Numbered from the stretch's first letter, positions 34,146 to 43,729 are shown. The stretch: DNA of 64,000 nt from Gordonia hongkongensis (GCF_023078355.1 NZ_CP095552.1:744001-808000); one strand, 5' to 3'. The notes: generated by a model not told the origin, from the sequence alone. A program made the numbers and translations.

Positions 34146-35801
34146 ATGGCCACTGCCCATTCCGTTCCCGCCCGCTGTCCCGGCCATGAACCCCCACGGA
34201 CGTCGCGATGGGCCCGCCTCTCGATGGCCACCTGTTCCGTCGTCGCCGTGGTTGCGCTCGTCGCGGCTTGCGACAGCGGGTCGTCGGGCACCGGGGCGCC
34301 ACCGTCTGCATCGGAGTCTCTGCAGAACCCGAATGCCGTCGCCGCCGAACCGCTGCCGGCCGATGCGGTCGACAAGGCGGTCGGGCAACTCGACGACCTG
34401 GTCAACTCGATGATGGAGTCGACCAAGATCCCGGGTGTGGCCGTGGCCGTCGTGTCCGGTGGGGAGACCAAGTACGCCAAGGGGTTCGGCGTCAAGGACA
34501 TCACGACCGGTGAGGCCGTCGACCCGAACACCGTCTTCCAGCTGGCGTCGGTGTCGAAGTCGGTGGGATCGACGGTGGTCGCGGCCGCCGTCACCGACAA
34601 GACGGTGACGTGGGAGATGCCGATCGTGGAATCGCTGCCGTGGTTCGCGCTCGCCGAACCGTACGTCACGCGCACCGTGACCGTCGGCGACATGTACTCG
34701 CACCGCTCGGGTCTGCCGGACCACGCGGGCGACAAACTGGAGGACATGGGGTACTCGCAGCAGGAGATCATGCAGCGCATGCGCTTCATGCCGCTCGACC
34801 CGTTCCGGATCAGCTACGCCTACACCAACTTCGGGGTGACGACCGGTGGCGAGGCGGTGGCGGTGAAGGCCGGGACGGACTGGGCGACGCTGTCGCAGGA
34901 CCTCATCTACGGCCCGCTGGGCATGACCAGCACCAGCTCCCGCTACGTCGACTTCGAGCGCCGGGCCGATCGCGCGGTGGGGCACATCAAGGAAGACGAC
35001 AAGTGGGTCAAGACCCCGATCCCGCGCGATCCCGATGCGCAGTCACCCGCCGGCGGTGTGAGCTCGAACGTCAACGACATGGCGACCTGGCTGAAGATGG
35101 TGCTGGCGCAGGGCAAGCACAACGGCCAGGAGGTCGTGGCCCCCGACGCGCTGCTCCCGGCCCTCTCACCGCAGATCGTGTCGAGCCCGCCCCAGACGCC
35201 GGACAACCGCGCCGGATCGTACGGCTACGGCTTCAACGTCGGGGTGACCGAGGACGCCCGGACGCAGTTCAACCACGCCGGCGCGTTCGCGTCGGGCGCC
35301 GGCACGGTGTTCTCGATCCTGCCGTCGGCCGACACCGCCATCGTCGTCCTGTCCAACGCCGCGCCCCTCGGTGCGGTGGACTCGATCGCCGCCGAGTTCA
35401 TGGATCTCGTGCAGTTCGGCGAGATCCGCAACGACTGGCGCGACCTCTACGCCAAGGCGTATGCGCCCCTGAGCGTGCCGAGCGGCGAACTCGTCGGCAA
35501 GGAACCGCCGTCGAATCCCGCACCGTCGCAACCACTGCCGTCGTATGTGGGTACCTACGCCAACGCGGTGTACGGACCGGCGGAGATCGTCGAACGCGAC
35601 GGGAAGCTCGTCCTGGAGATGGGGCCGGGCGGCGTCCGCAAGCACGAGCTCTCCCACTGGGACGGCAACACCTTCACCTTCACCCTGCTCAACGAGAACG
35701 CGGAACCCGGCTCGATCTCGCAGGTCACGTTCGACGGCCCGCGTATGACGATCGAGTACTACGACGACGAGGAGAGCAACGGCGAGTTCATCCGGCGCTG
35801 A
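34146..35801 (+). CDS. Serine hydrolase of the beta-lactamase/penicillin-binding fold, lipoprotein
   Basis: 551 residues. The lipobox VVALVAAC (Cys42) marks it as a membrane-anchored lipoprotein. The class C beta-lactamase motifs are seen as SVSK (nucleophile Ser, in QLASVSKSVG), YTN (SYAYTNFG) and a HAG triad (FNHAGAFASGAG). Instead of ending after the hydrolase domain it continues into about 110 residues (LPSYVGTYANAVYGPAEIVE, HWDGNTFTFTLLNENAEPG), a lipocalin-like beta domain often attached to esterases of this type. Role: cell-wall peptide or ester hydrolysis outside the membrane; it need not destroy beta-lactams. Confidence 0.88.
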   Translation: MATAHSVPARCPGHEPPRTSRWARLSMATCSVVAVVALVAACDSGSSGTGAPPSASESLQNPNAVAAEPLPADAVDKAVGQLDDLVNSMMESTKIPGVAVAVVSGGETKYAKGFGVKDITTGEAVDPNTVFQLASVSKSVGSTVVAAAVTDKTVTWEMPIVESLPWFALAEPYVTRTVTVGDMYSHRSGLPDHAGDKLEDMGYSQQEIMQRMRFMPLDPFRISYAYTNFGVTTGGEAVAVKAGTDWATLSQDLIYGPLGMTSTSSRYVDFERRADRAVGHIKEDDKWVKTPIPRDPDAQSPAGGVSSNVNDMATWLKMVLAQGKHNGQEVVAPDALLPALSPQIVSSPPQTPDNRAGSYGYGFNVGVTEDARTQFNHAGAFASGAGTVFSILPSADTAIVVLSNAAPLGAVDSIAAEFMDLVQFGEIRNDWRDLYAKAYAPLSVPSGELVGKEPPSNPAPSQPLPSYVGTYANAVYGPAEIVERDGKLVLEMGPGGVRKHELSHWDGNTFTFTLLNENAEPGSISQVTFDGPRMTIEYYDDEESNGEFIRR

Positions 35802-35804
35802 CGG

Positions 35805-36293
35805 TCAGCGGCCCGTCCGGCCGTCGACGCCCTCGCGGATGATGTCGAGATGGCCGGCGTGACGGGCGGTCTCCTCGATCATGTGGGTCAACGCCCACCG
35901 CATCGACGGGGAGGAGCGACGTCCGCTCGCCCTGGGCGCCGCCTCGGCGAGATCGGTGTAGGCGTCGATGACCTCGCCGGCCTCGGACACCGCGCGGCGG
36001 TACGCCGCCTGCACCGATGCCACGGTCTCGTCGTCGGGGCAGGTGAACGTCGCCTGCCAGTCGTCCGCGTCCTCGCCCAGGAAGAAGAACCGTTCGACGA
36101 ACGTCAGGTGGCGGACCACCCCCAGCAGGCTGGTGCCCGACGGCACCGCGGCCGCACGGGCGTCGACCTCGGAGACGCCGTCGAGTTTGGCCACCGCGGA
36201 GGCGCGCAGATAGTCGAGGAAACCGACCAGCACCTCCTTCTCCGAACCGCCGGTCGCCGGTGGCGGGGTGTCCTTGCGACGGCGGGGAGGCAT
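35805..36293 (-). CDS. DinB/DUF664-type mycothiol-dependent protein
   Basis: 162 residues from the ATG at 36293; the longer frame upstream belongs to another gene's shadow. DinB four-helix bundle: GFLDYLRASAVAKLDGVSE, GTSLLGVVRHLTFVERFFF (first metal His), then SPSMRWALTHMIEETARHAGHLDIIRE (the two last metal His). In actinobacteria such proteins are often mycothiol- or bacillithiol-dependent S-transferases or hydrolases. It stops 4 nt from the end of the convergent serine hydrolase gene and follows the Old Yellow Enzyme gene by 10 nt, probably co-transcribed. Confidence 0.82.
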   Translation of the reverse strand: MPPRRRKDTPPPATGGSEKEVLVGFLDYLRASAVAKLDGVSEVDARAAAVPSGTSLLGVVRHLTFVERFFFLGEDADDWQATFTCPDDETVASVQAAYRRAVSEAGEVIDAYTDLAEAAPRASGRRSSPSMRWALTHMIEETARHAGHLDIIREGVDGRTGR

Positions 36294-36303
36294 GGCCCCC
36301 ACC

Positions 36304-37563
36304 CTACTGCTGTGCGGCCACCGGGTCGGGGACCTCGCCGGTCCGGACCGGGCATCGGGTGTGGGAGTAGATCGTCGGCATGCAGAGATTGCAGTGGACG
36401 CATTTCGACGTCGTCGACGGGTCGGCGGCGAGGCGCAGAGGTAGGTCGGGTTCACGTAGGAGCGCGCGCCCCATCGCCATGAAATCGAAGCCCTCGGCGA
36501 GCGCGAGGTCCATCGACGCCCGGTCGGTGACGCCGCCGAGGAGGATGAGCGGCAGGTCGACGGCCTTGCGGAGTTCTCGGGCGAGAGGCAGCAGGTAGGC
36601 GTCGTGGTAGCGGTAGTGCTTGAGGAAGAACGGTGCGAACGCCTTGAGCCCGTACTTCATCGCGCCGGAGAACGCATCGGCGAACTCTTTGCGAGGTGCC
36701 TCGCCGTGGAAGAGGTACATCGGGTTGAGCAGTGAACTCCCCGCGGTGGGTTCGATGGCGTCGAGGTGGCCGTCGGATTCCAGTAGCTGTGCCACCTCGC
36801 ATGCCTCGTCGACGTTGAAGCCACTCAGCCTCGCCCGGCCCCGGGCCCGCGCCGCGGGCGAGCGCTCGTGGTCGACCCGGCCGACGCCGTCGAAGAGGTT
36901 GAGCTTCACCCAGATCGCAGCCTCGTCCCCGACCTCGTCGCGCACGCTCTCGACCACCTCACGGGCGAGGCGGGCGCGGTTGACGAGGCTCCCGCCGTAG
37001 GCGTCACGACGCCGGTTCAACAGCGGGGACAGAAAGCTGGAGATGAGATAGTTGTGGCCGCAGTGGATCTCGAGTCCGTCGAAGCCGGAGTCCACCGCGA
37101 GCCGTGCAGCCCGGCGGAACGTGGTCCGCAGGTCGGCGATGTCGTCGACACCGATCGCACGGGTCACCGACATCCCCATCGGCGCGGGTATCCGTGACGG
37201 TCCCAGGGAGGCGGCCCGGTTCGACGCCGAGTTCGCGACCGCGCCCGCGTGTCCGAGTTGGGCCGCCGCGAGCGCACCCTCGGCGTGGATGGCGTCGGTG
37301 AGTCTCCGCAACCCGGGAACCGCCTCGGGGCGCATCCAGATCTGGTGGCGGTCGGTGCGGCCCTCGGGCGAGATCGCGCAGTAGGCGACGGTACTCATGG
37401 CCACCCCGCCGGCGGCGACCTCGCGATGGAACTCGATGAGTTCGTCGGTCACCAGGGCGTCGGGCGTCATCCCTTCGAAGGTGGCGCATTTGATCAGCCG
37501 GTTCCGCAGGTGTAGCGGTCCCAGCCGGGCGGGGCTGAACGGTCCGGTGGTGGGGCTGTCCAC
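36304..37563 (-). CDS. Old Yellow Enzyme-type NADH:flavin oxidoreductase
   Basis: 419 residues from the GTG at 37563, with AGAGGA 7 nt upstream; the GTG at 37578 is less good. The FMN barrel is clear (LGPLHLRNRLIKCATFEGMT, QLGHAG, GFDGLEIHCGHNYLISSFLSPL with the His-x-x-His substrate pair, then LLGGVTDRASMDLALAEGFD). The C-terminus has CVHCNLC and one more Cys close after, resembling a 4Fe-4S site of the 2,4-dienoyl-CoA reductase branch, but the usual FAD/NAD domain is absent. It lies in an operon with a TetR regulator upstream. Likely reduces activated alkenes or enones. Confidence 0.85.
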   Translation of the reverse strand: MDSPTTGPFSPARLGPLHLRNRLIKCATFEGMTPDALVTDELIEFHREVAAGGVAMSTVAYCAISPEGRTDRHQIWMRPEAVPGLRRLTDAIHAEGALAAAQLGHAGAVANSASNRAASLGPSRIPAPMGMSVTRAIGVDDIADLRTTFRRAARLAVDSGFDGLEIHCGHNYLISSFLSPLLNRRRDAYGGSLVNRARLAREVVESVRDEVGDEAAIWVKLNLFDGVGRVDHERSPAARARGRARLSGFNVDEACEVAQLLESDGHLDAIEPTAGSSLLNPMYLFHGEAPRKEFADAFSGAMKYGLKAFAPFFLKHYRYHDAYLLPLARELRKAVDLPLILLGGVTDRASMDLALAEGFDFMAMGRALLREPDLPLRLAADPSTTSKCVHCNLCMPTIYSHTRCPVRTGEVPDPVAAQQ

Positions 37564-37585
37564 AACGGGTCCTCTCACTCGTGTC

Positions 37586-38191
37586 TCACATGGCGGGTGC
37601 GGTCAATCCGGCGGTGACGAAGCCGGCCAGGGCCGTCACCGCGGCGGCGCTCAAGGTCTCCGTGCCGCCGAACCGCAGGAGGATCAGCTGGAAGGCGAGT
37701 GCCCAGCGTCGGCGCGCCTCGCTCGCGGTCAGGCCGGGGACGGCCTCGGCGAGCATGTCGGCGAACGGATCGAGATCGAACCAGCGCGATGTCCAGTTCG
37801 CGGTGGGATGGGCGAACACGAATCGTGCGAGCAGCTGTAGGTGCAGATGTCCGGTCGGGTCGGACTGCAGGTCGACGAAGGGGGCCACCACGACGTCGAC
37901 GACATGCGCGATCGGTGTACCGGCCGGGTCGAGGGAGGCCAGCGGGTCGGCCCACAGCGGACCCAGGCGAGACTCCAGCAGCGCGATGGTGAGGTCGTCC
38001 TTGGTGCCGAAGTGATAGTGCACCGCCGCCGGGTTCGCCTCGGCGGCCGCGCAGATCGCCCGGACGGACACCTTGTCGTATCCGTCGGCGAGGAAGAGAC
38101 GTTCGGCGACGGCCAGCAGGGCGTCGCGGGTGGGCAGCGACGTCGAATCGCGGCGCTCACGACCGCGTCCGGCGCGCGTGGTCTGGGTCAC
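37586..38191 (-). CDS. TetR-family regulator of the OYE operon
   Basis: 201 residues if read from the GTG at 38191 (VTQTTRAGRG...); the ATG at 38230 would lie inside the operator. HTH: TRDALLAVAERLFLADGYDK, VSVRAICAAAEANPAAVHYHFGTKDDL. The ligand domain is uncharacteristic. The OYE gene starts 22 nt after its stop, so they form one unit, and a 17-bp perfect palindrome at 38222-38238 lies just upstream; the regulator should bind it, controlling itself and possibly lpd on the other side. Confidence 0.82.
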   Translation of the reverse strand: MTQTTRAGRGRERRDSTSLPTRDALLAVAERLFLADGYDKVSVRAICAAAEANPAAVHYHFGTKDDLTIALLESRLGPLWADPLASLDPAGTPIAHVVDVVVAPFVDLQSDPTGHLHLQLLARFVFAHPTANWTSRWFDLDPFADMLAEAVPGLTASEARRRWALAFQLILLRFGGTETLSAAAVTALAGFVTAGLTAPAM

Positions 38192-38221
38192 ACGTCGAGG
38201 AAAGCACAGTTCAGTCGATCT

Positions 38222-38238
38222 TTCAATCAATGATTGAA
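38222..38238. promoter_or_regulatory. Perfect 17-bp palindrome between tetR and lpd
   Basis: TTCAATCAATGATTGAA: arms TTCAATCA and TGATTGAA around a single A. Low-GC against its surroundings. It sits 31 bp from the tetR start and 71 bp before the lpd start. Typical TetR-type operator. Confidence 0.7.
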
Positions 38239-38309
38239 TACGCAGGTTGCTACCGGCGAGTAGTGGGACACTCTGCGGCGACGGTCGGGCGCGACGTAGG
38301 CTGGCAGTC

Positions 38310-39695
38310 GTGGCTGAACACTTTCAAACAGTTGTATTGGGTGCAGGTCCAGGTGGGTACGTAGCCGCGATCCGGTCGGCTCAACTGGGCATGAAAACCG
38401 CCGTCATCGAGGAGAAGTACTGGGGCGGTGTGTGTCTGAACGTCGGATGTATCCCGTCCAAGGCCCTGCTGCGCAATGCGGAGCTCGCACACATCTTCAA
38501 CCATCAGGCCAAGACCTTCGGCATGAGTGGGGACGTGTCCTTCGACTTCGGCGCGGCATTCGACCGCAGCCGCAAGGTCTCGGACGGCATCGTCAAGGGC
38601 GTCCACTACCTGATGAAGAAGAACAAGATCACCGAGATCGACGGATACGGGGTGTTCACCGACGCCAAGACCATCAAGGTGGGCGACCGGGAGATCACGT
38701 TCGACAACGTCATCATCGACACCGGGTCGACCGTCAAGCTGCTCCCCGGCGTCGAACTGTCGGAGAACGTGGTCACCTACGAAGAGCAGATCCTGACCCG
38801 TGAACTGCCCGAGTCCATCGTCATCGTCGGTGCGGGCGCCATCGGCATGGAGTTCGGTTACGTCATGGCCAACTACGGCGTCGACGTCACGATCGTCGAG
38901 TTCCTCGACCGCGTGCTCCCCAACGAGGACGCCGACTCCTCGAAGGCCCTCGCCAAGGAGTACAAGAAGCTCGGCATCAAGCTGCTGACCTCCACCCGGG
39001 TCCAGAAGGTCACCGACAACGGCGACAGCGTCACCGTCGCCTACACCGACGCCAAGGACAAAGAGGGTGAGCTCACCGTCGACAAGGTCCTCATGTCCGT
39101 CGGATTCGCCCCGCGCGTCGAGGGCTTCGGCCTCGACAAGACCGGTGTCGAACTCACCGATCGCGGCGCCATCGCCATCGACGACTACATGCGCACCAAC
39201 GTCGACGGCATCTACGCCATCGGCGACGTCACCGCCAAACTGCAGCTCGCGCACGTCGCCGAGGCCCAGGGCGTGGTGGCCGCCGAGACCATCGCCGGCG
39301 TCGAGACCATGACCCTCGGTGATTACCGGTTCATGCCGCGTGCCACCTTCTGTCAGCCGCAGGTCGCATCGTTCGGCCTCACCGAGGCGCAGGCCAAGGA
39401 CGAGGGCTACAACGTCAAAGCGACCACGTTCCCGTTCTCGGCCAACGGCAAGGCCCAGGGGCTCGGCGAGACCGCGGGCTTCGCCAAGCTCGTCACCAAT
39501 GCCGACACCGACGAGCTGCTCGGCGGACACCTGGTGGGCGACAACGTCTCCGAGATGCTCCCGGAGATGACGCTGGCCCACAAGTGGGATCTCACGGCCA
39601 AGGAGCTGGCGCGGAACGTGCACACGCACCCGACCATGTCGGAAGCACTGCAGGAGACGTTCCACGGCGCTCTCGGGCACATGATCAACCTGTAG
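38310..39695 (+). CDS. lpd: Dihydrolipoamide dehydrogenase
   Basis: 461 residues from the GTG at 38310. FAD site [14 protein letters not shown], redox disulfide Cys42/Cys47 in [16 protein letters not shown] site [16 protein letters not shown], second FAD motif [20 protein letters not shown], and the His-Glu of the dimer partner in [12 protein letters not shown]. It is the E3 of pyruvate and 2-oxoglutarate dehydrogenase and, in mycobacteria, part of the peroxiredoxin system. Corresponds to M. tuberculosis Rv0462 and starts the conserved block leading to ramB and aceA. The divergent TetR gene makes local control possible. Confidence 0.96.
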   Translation: MAEHFQTVVLGAGPGGYVAAIRSAQLGMKTAVIEEKYWGGVCLNVGCIPSKALLRNAELAHIFNHQAKTFGMSGDVSFDFGAAFDRSRKVSDGIVKGVHYLMKKNKITEIDGYGVFTDAKTIKVGDREITFDNVIIDTGSTVKLLPGVELSENVVTYEEQILTRELPESIVIVGAGAIGMEFGYVMANYGVDVTIVEFLDRVLPNEDADSSKALAKEYKKLGIKLLTSTRVQKVTDNGDSVTVAYTDAKDKEGELTVDKVLMSVGFAPRVEGFGLDKTGVELTDRGAIAIDDYMRTNVDGIYAIGDVTAKLQLAHVAEAQGVVAAETIAGVETMTLGDYRFMPRATFCQPQVASFGLTEAQAKDEGYNVKATTFPFSANGKAQGLGETAGFAKLVTNADTDELLGGHLVGDNVSEMLPEMTLAHKWDLTAKELARNVHTHPTMSEALQETFHGALGHMINL

Positions 39696-39699
39696 ACGT

Positions 39700-40584
39700 G
39701 TGAGTGCAGACGAGCGGGTCCGGGAGTGGACGCTCCCGTGGCCGCTCGACCTGCGGGCAACGGTCGGCCTGCACCGGCGCGGTGCGGGCGACCCGGCGTT
39801 CGTCTACGCCAGGGACGGTTCGGTCTGGCGGGCGGTGCACACCCCCGACGGGCCGGGCACCCTGACGATCGCCGTGCGGTCCGGCGTCGTCGTCGGTCGC
39901 GCATGGGGTCCCGGCGCTGACTGGCTGCTCGACCAGATGCCGGATTTCCTCGGTGCGCGTGACGATCCCGACGCCCTCGTCCCCCGCGATCCCGTTGTGC
40001 GAGAACTGGTGCGCCGCGCCGAGGGTTTGCGGCTCTCGCGCACCGACCGGGTCTGGGAGGCGCTCGTCCCGGCGATCCTGGAACAGAAGGTCGTCGGCGC
40101 GGAGGCGTTCCGTGCCTGGCGGTACCTGCTGCGCCGCTTCGGTTCTCCCGCGCCCGGACCGGTCCCGGAGACCATGCGGGTGCCGCCCGCCCGGCAGGAC
40201 TGGGTGCGCATCCCGAGCTGGGAGTGGCACCGCAGCGGCATCGAACCGGTCCGCATGCGGACCATTCGCGGCGCCACCACCATCGACGTCGAACGTCATG
40301 CGCGGAAGCTCACCGTGCTCCGCGGTGTCGGCCAGTGGACCGAGGCGGAGACGCTGTCGCGGTCGCTCGGCGACCCCGACGTGGTCAACGTCGGCGATTA
40401 CCACATCCCGAAACTGGTGGGGCTCACCCTGATCGGCGAGGCCGTCGACGACGCCGGGATGCTCGAACTGCTCGAACCCTATGCGGGGCAACGTCAACGA
40501 ATCATCAGGCTGGTCGCGCGGCGGGGCGTCCGGCCCGAACGGCGCGGCCCGCGGATGACGGTCCGCGACTACCGGGAGTTCTGA
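39700..40584 (+). CDS. AlkA-like DNA glycosylase (HhH-GPD superfamily)
   Basis: 294 residues, GTG start 4 nt after the lpd stop. The N-terminal part resembles the TBP-like domain of AlkA (DLRATVGLHRRGAGDP...), then the HhH-GPD helical domain (LRLSRTDRVWEALVPAILEQKV, KLTVLRGVGQWTEAETLSR, the hairpin GVGQWT) with the catalytic Asp233 in NVGDYHIPKLVG. No 4Fe-4S cysteine cluster. It removes alkylated purines such as 3-methyladenine. It is probably in one transcript with lpd. I have the right superfamily; the exact lesion is inferred. Confidence 0.83.
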   Translation: MSADERVREWTLPWPLDLRATVGLHRRGAGDPAFVYARDGSVWRAVHTPDGPGTLTIAVRSGVVVGRAWGPGADWLLDQMPDFLGARDDPDALVPRDPVVRELVRRAEGLRLSRTDRVWEALVPAILEQKVVGAEAFRAWRYLLRRFGSPAPGPVPETMRVPPARQDWVRIPSWEWHRSGIEPVRMRTIRGATTIDVERHARKLTVLRGVGQWTEAETLSRSLGDPDVVNVGDYHIPKLVGLTLIGEAVDDAGMLELLEPYAGQRQRIIRLVARRGVRPERRGPRMTVRDYREF

Positions 40585-40599
40585 GGCGCCTCGGGCCGT

Positions 40600-41244
40600 C
40601 TACGACGCCGACTTGCGCGCCAGCACGAACTGCCCCTGGCCAGTGATCGTCTGCTCGACGTCGTCCGCACCGGCGCGTCGGAGGCGCTCGACGATCTCGT
40701 GGTCGTCGAAGATCCGGTACCCGCTCGCCCCGGCGAGCGGCCGGACGCCCGGGAACGAGGTGAGCGGCGTCGTCACCGAGGTGAAGACCACGATCTCGCC
40801 ACCGGGTGCGGTCACCCGCACCAGCTCGTCGACGACCGGTAGCGGGTCGGGGATCAGATAGAGGGCCGCCAGGCAGGTCACCACGTCGAAGGTGTTGTCG
40901 GCGAACGGCAATGCGTGGGCATCACCCCGCAGGAACGCGGCCCGCCCCACCGCGTTGGTCTGCGCGGCCCGCGCCAGCATGGGCGCGGAGAAGTCGATGC
41001 CGATGCAGCGACCGTCGCCGGTGAGTCCGTCGGCGATCTCGCGTGTGTAATTGCCGGGGCCGCAGGCGACATCGAGGACCAACCGGTCACCCGGGCGGGC
41101 GAGGTAGGCGCGTAGTGCGCGGTCGAAGTCGGCGGTGGAACGGCCGCCGAGGCTGAAGAGCCGGGTGAAGGTCGGCCGCCAGAGATGCTCGTAGATCTCG
41201 GCGAAGTACTCGTTGCGCATCAGGCGCTGCGCGATCGACTCCAT
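40600..41244 (-). CDS. Class I SAM-dependent methyltransferase (type 11)
   Basis: 214 residues from the ATG at 41244. SAM motif I is LVLDVACGPGNYTREIADG, then the acidic CIGIDFSAPML and motif post I DAHALPFADNTFDVVTCLAALYLI (type 11). No substrate-specific feature is visible; similar proteins methylate quinones, lipids or small molecules. The gene begins 16 nt after the CMD protein gene on the same strand, so they are probably co-transcribed. Confidence 0.85.
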   Translation of the reverse strand: MESIAQRLMRNEYFAEIYEHLWRPTFTRLFSLGGRSTADFDRALRAYLARPGDRLVLDVACGPGNYTREIADGLTGDGRCIGIDFSAPMLARAAQTNAVGRAAFLRGDAHALPFADNTFDVVTCLAALYLIPDPLPVVDELVRVTAPGGEIVVFTSVTTPLTSFPGVRPLAGASGYRIFDDHEIVERLRRAGADDVEQTITGQGQFVLARKSAS

Positions 41245-41260
41245 GTCAGGGGTGTCGCAG

Positions 41261-41797
41261 TCAGGAGCGGGCGTCGCGCTGGACGCGCAGCGTGTGGATG
41301 GTGGTCGCGAGGCTGTCGTATTGACCGACGAGCAGGGTGAACCCGATGAGTTTCCGGTCGTCGAGGTGCCGGGACAACGCCTGCCATGCGATGTCGGAGA
41401 CGTCCTTGGTCTCGACGAGTTCGTCGACCGCGCGCAGGATCGCCCGTTCACGATCACCCCACCCGGCGTCGGGACCCTCGAGGATGCGGTCGAACTCGTC
41501 GGCGGTGATCCCGGCCCGACGGCCGAGGCGTCGGTGATGGTCGAGTTCGTAGTCGCAATGCCTCAGGTGGGCCACCCGGAGGATCACCATCTCGGAGTCC
41601 TTGCGCGGCAACACACCGAACGGCATCAGCCGGCTGCTGAAGTGGAGCCAACCGCGGAACAACCCCTTCGCGCGACCCAGGGTCGAGAAGATGTGCGCGT
41701 CGTCGACACCCATGACGCGTGCGGCCCCCCGCGCGAAGACGAAATTGACCGGCCCGAGCTCCCGGAAACCACCCGGTGCGACGCGAGGTGTGCCCAT
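41261..41797 (-). CDS. Carboxymuconolactone decarboxylase/AhpD-like protein
   Basis: 178 residues from the ATG at 41797. The CMD core is DSEMVILRVAHLRHCDYELDHH, RLGRRAGITADEFDRIL and ERAILRAVDELVETKDVSD. The single Cys in RHCDYELDHH replaces the CxxC of AhpD, so a peroxidase-type disulfide is not obvious. It matches the Rv0464c position in M. tuberculosis, where a CMD protein lies between lpd and ramB. The role is not established; the divergent MaoC gene starts 25 bp from it. Confidence 0.83.
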   Translation of the reverse strand: MGTPRVAPGGFRELGPVNFVFARGAARVMGVDDAHIFSTLGRAKGLFRGWLHFSSRLMPFGVLPRKDSEMVILRVAHLRHCDYELDHHRRLGRRAGITADEFDRILEGPDAGWGDRERAILRAVDELVETKDVSDIAWQALSRHLDDRKLIGFTLLVGQYDSLATTIHTLRVQRDARS

Positions 41798-41822
41798 GGG
41801 CCCACGGTAGACTACGCGGACT

Positions 41823-42287
41823 ATGACGCACACCACACGGACGTTCACCAGTGTCGACGAACTGAAGGCCGCGATCGGCGAAGACCTCGGCTCGGGCGAG
41901 TGGCTCGAGATCACCCAGGAACGGGTCGACGCCTTCGCCGATGCGACCGGCGATCACCAGTGGATTCACGTCGACCCCGAGCGTGCGAAGTCCGGTCCGT
42001 TCGGGACGACCATCGCGCACGGATACCTGACGGTGTCGCTGCTGCCGATGATCGCGGGGAAGATCTTCACCGTCGAGGGCCCCAAGCTGGTCCTGAACTA
42101 CGGCATGAACAAGCTGCGCTTCCCGAACCCGGTGAAGGTCGGCGCCCGCATCCGCTCGAACGCGGTGATCACCTCGGTCGAGGAGACCCCCAAGGGCGTG
42201 AACATGGTCGTCACCAACACCGTCGAGATCGAGGGCGAGGCGAAGCCCGCGTGCGTCGCCGAGAACCTTCGCGTCCTCGTCTTCTGA
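41823..42287 (+). CDS. MaoC-family (R)-specific enoyl-CoA hydratase-like protein
   Basis: 154 residues. Hotdog fold with the MaoC/HtdZ-type motif: ITQERVDAFADATGDHQWIHVD (catalytic Asp/His in DATGDHQWIHVD), then GPFGTTIAHGYLTVSLLPMI. Hydrates (R)-specific enoyl-CoA or enoyl-acyl groups. Single-domain, cytosolic. M. tuberculosis has a similar small MaoC protein not far from lpd, which suits the conserved block. Divergent from the CMD gene and convergent with a secretory lipase. Confidence 0.88.
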   Translation: MTHTTRTFTSVDELKAAIGEDLGSGEWLEITQERVDAFADATGDHQWIHVDPERAKSGPFGTTIAHGYLTVSLLPMIAGKIFTVEGPKLVLNYGMNKLRFPNPVKVGARIRSNAVITSVEETPKGVNMVVTNTVEIEGEAKPACVAENLRVLVF

Positions 42288-42307
42288 CCGGGGCGGCTCC
42301 TCGACGC

Positions 42308-43729
42308 TCAGCGGCGGCACTCGTCGACGGCCGGTTCGCCGCGTAGCCGGCGGTCGAGCCAGTCGAGGGCGACGGGGAAGCCGAGCAGCGCCGCGCTGAT
42401 GTGTTCACCGAAGACCTCGCGGTAGGCCATGACCGCACCGAGGGCGCATTGTTCGCGGTAGAGGGCGCGGGCGCCGGCCGCGGGTATCCACCACTCGTGG
42501 GTCCCGTGGTAGATCAGCAGCGGGATCACCGAGGCGCGGTCGGCCATCGCGGTCAGCCGATAGATCCGCTGGGCGGTCGGCGACCGGAACGGGTCGGGAT
42601 CACTCGAGAGCAACTGCATCGGCAGGAAGGTGCCACCGGCCACCGCCTCGGGGATCACGCACACGTTCTTCAACGGCGACGACGCGAGCCAACGCGCGGG
42701 CCGGTTCGTGAGGGTCAGGATCTCCGGGCGCTCGCGCGCGATGCCGACGGTGGCCGCGTGGAACAGGCCGGTCGCGAGGTTCGCGTTCATGCTCCCGACC
42801 AGCATGCGGAAGTCGGCCGGGACACCGCCGAGACCCGCGCCGACGACACGGTCGGTGAGCTCGGGTGCGTACTCGCCCAGTAGTTTCGCCGCACCGTGGG
42901 TGGCGATGGCGCCGCCCGAGTACCCGGTCATGGCGATCCGGCTGCGGCGCAACAATTCCGGGCGCACATGGAGGGCCGCGCGGACGGCGTCGAGGATCAC
43001 GTGCCCGGCGAGTACCGGCTCCGCGTAGGCCATCCGGGGTCCCTGGTGGTCGGGCACGAGCACCGCATAGCCCTCGTGCAGCGCCAGCTGGGTCGTCGGC
43101 GGGATCAGGTCGGTGACGCCCGTCGCGATGGAAAACCCATGCGCGAGTGTGTGTCCCGGTGTGCAGGCGGCACCGAGTGAGTCGATCGGCAGGTTGTTCA
43201 CGAGCATCGGCGTCGGTGCCCTGGCCGTTCGACGCGGGACCAGCAGGGTCGCGGTGCCGTAGATCGGCGCCCCGACGGCATCGGTGCTGCGGAACTTGAT
43301 CAGCGTTGCCGATCGGAGCGGTACCGTCACCACCGGCCCGGCGGCGGCGGTGACGTCGCGGGTGGCGATCACGTCTCCCGGCGGGCGTGAATCCAGGTCG
43401 GTCGGGCAGCGGTCGAACATCGGGTCACCCGTGGGGGACGGCAGGATCGCTTCGCGCAATTCGAGTGCGCGGTGGTCGAATCCGTCGGCTCGCGCACGAG
43501 GCGGGATCGTGCGAAGCCGCGGTATCGGCGGCGGTGGCACCACGCGGTCGATCGCGCCTGCGACGGGCGGCGGTAGCGGCATCATGTTCGGCGGGTCCGC
43601 GGCCGATGGTCCGGCGGACAGCGAGCCGACGGCGGCCACCAGCAGCGCGGCCACCAGCAGCACGGCGACCACCACCACGGTGGCCGTCCGCACCGCCCGG
43701 CGTCGAAGCGCGTGCCGGGTTCTCGTCAT
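42308..43729 (-). CDS. Secretory lipase (LIP family), copy 1
   Basis: 473 residues, ATG at 43729. N-terminal signal/anchor (RTATVVVVAVLLVAALLVAAV) followed by a Pro-rich stretch. The hydrolase core has the nucleophile elbow GYSGG (MTGYSGGAIATHGAAKLLG), a YAVLVPDHQGPRMAYAEPV loop and LLIYHGTHEWWIP near the Asp of the triad. The closest relative is the gene at 44027-45442 in the opposite direction. Exported triacylglycerol or ester hydrolase of the fungal LIP type found in Mycobacteriales. A divergent arrangement shares the 297-bp gap. Confidence 0.85.
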   Translation of the reverse strand: MTRTRHALRRRAVRTATVVVVAVLLVAALLVAAVGSLSAGPSAADPPNMMPLPPPVAGAIDRVVPPPPIPRLRTIPPRARADGFDHRALELREAILPSPTGDPMFDRCPTDLDSRPPGDVIATRDVTAAAGPVVTVPLRSATLIKFRSTDAVGAPIYGTATLLVPRRTARAPTPMLVNNLPIDSLGAACTPGHTLAHGFSIATGVTDLIPPTTQLALHEGYAVLVPDHQGPRMAYAEPVLAGHVILDAVRAALHVRPELLRRSRIAMTGYSGGAIATHGAAKLLGEYAPELTDRVVGAGLGGVPADFRMLVGSMNANLATGLFHAATVGIARERPEILTLTNRPARWLASSPLKNVCVIPEAVAGGTFLPMQLLSSDPDPFRSPTAQRIYRLTAMADRASVIPLLIYHGTHEWWIPAAGARALYREQCALGAVMAYREVFGEHISAALLGFPVALDWLDRRLRGEPAVDECRR

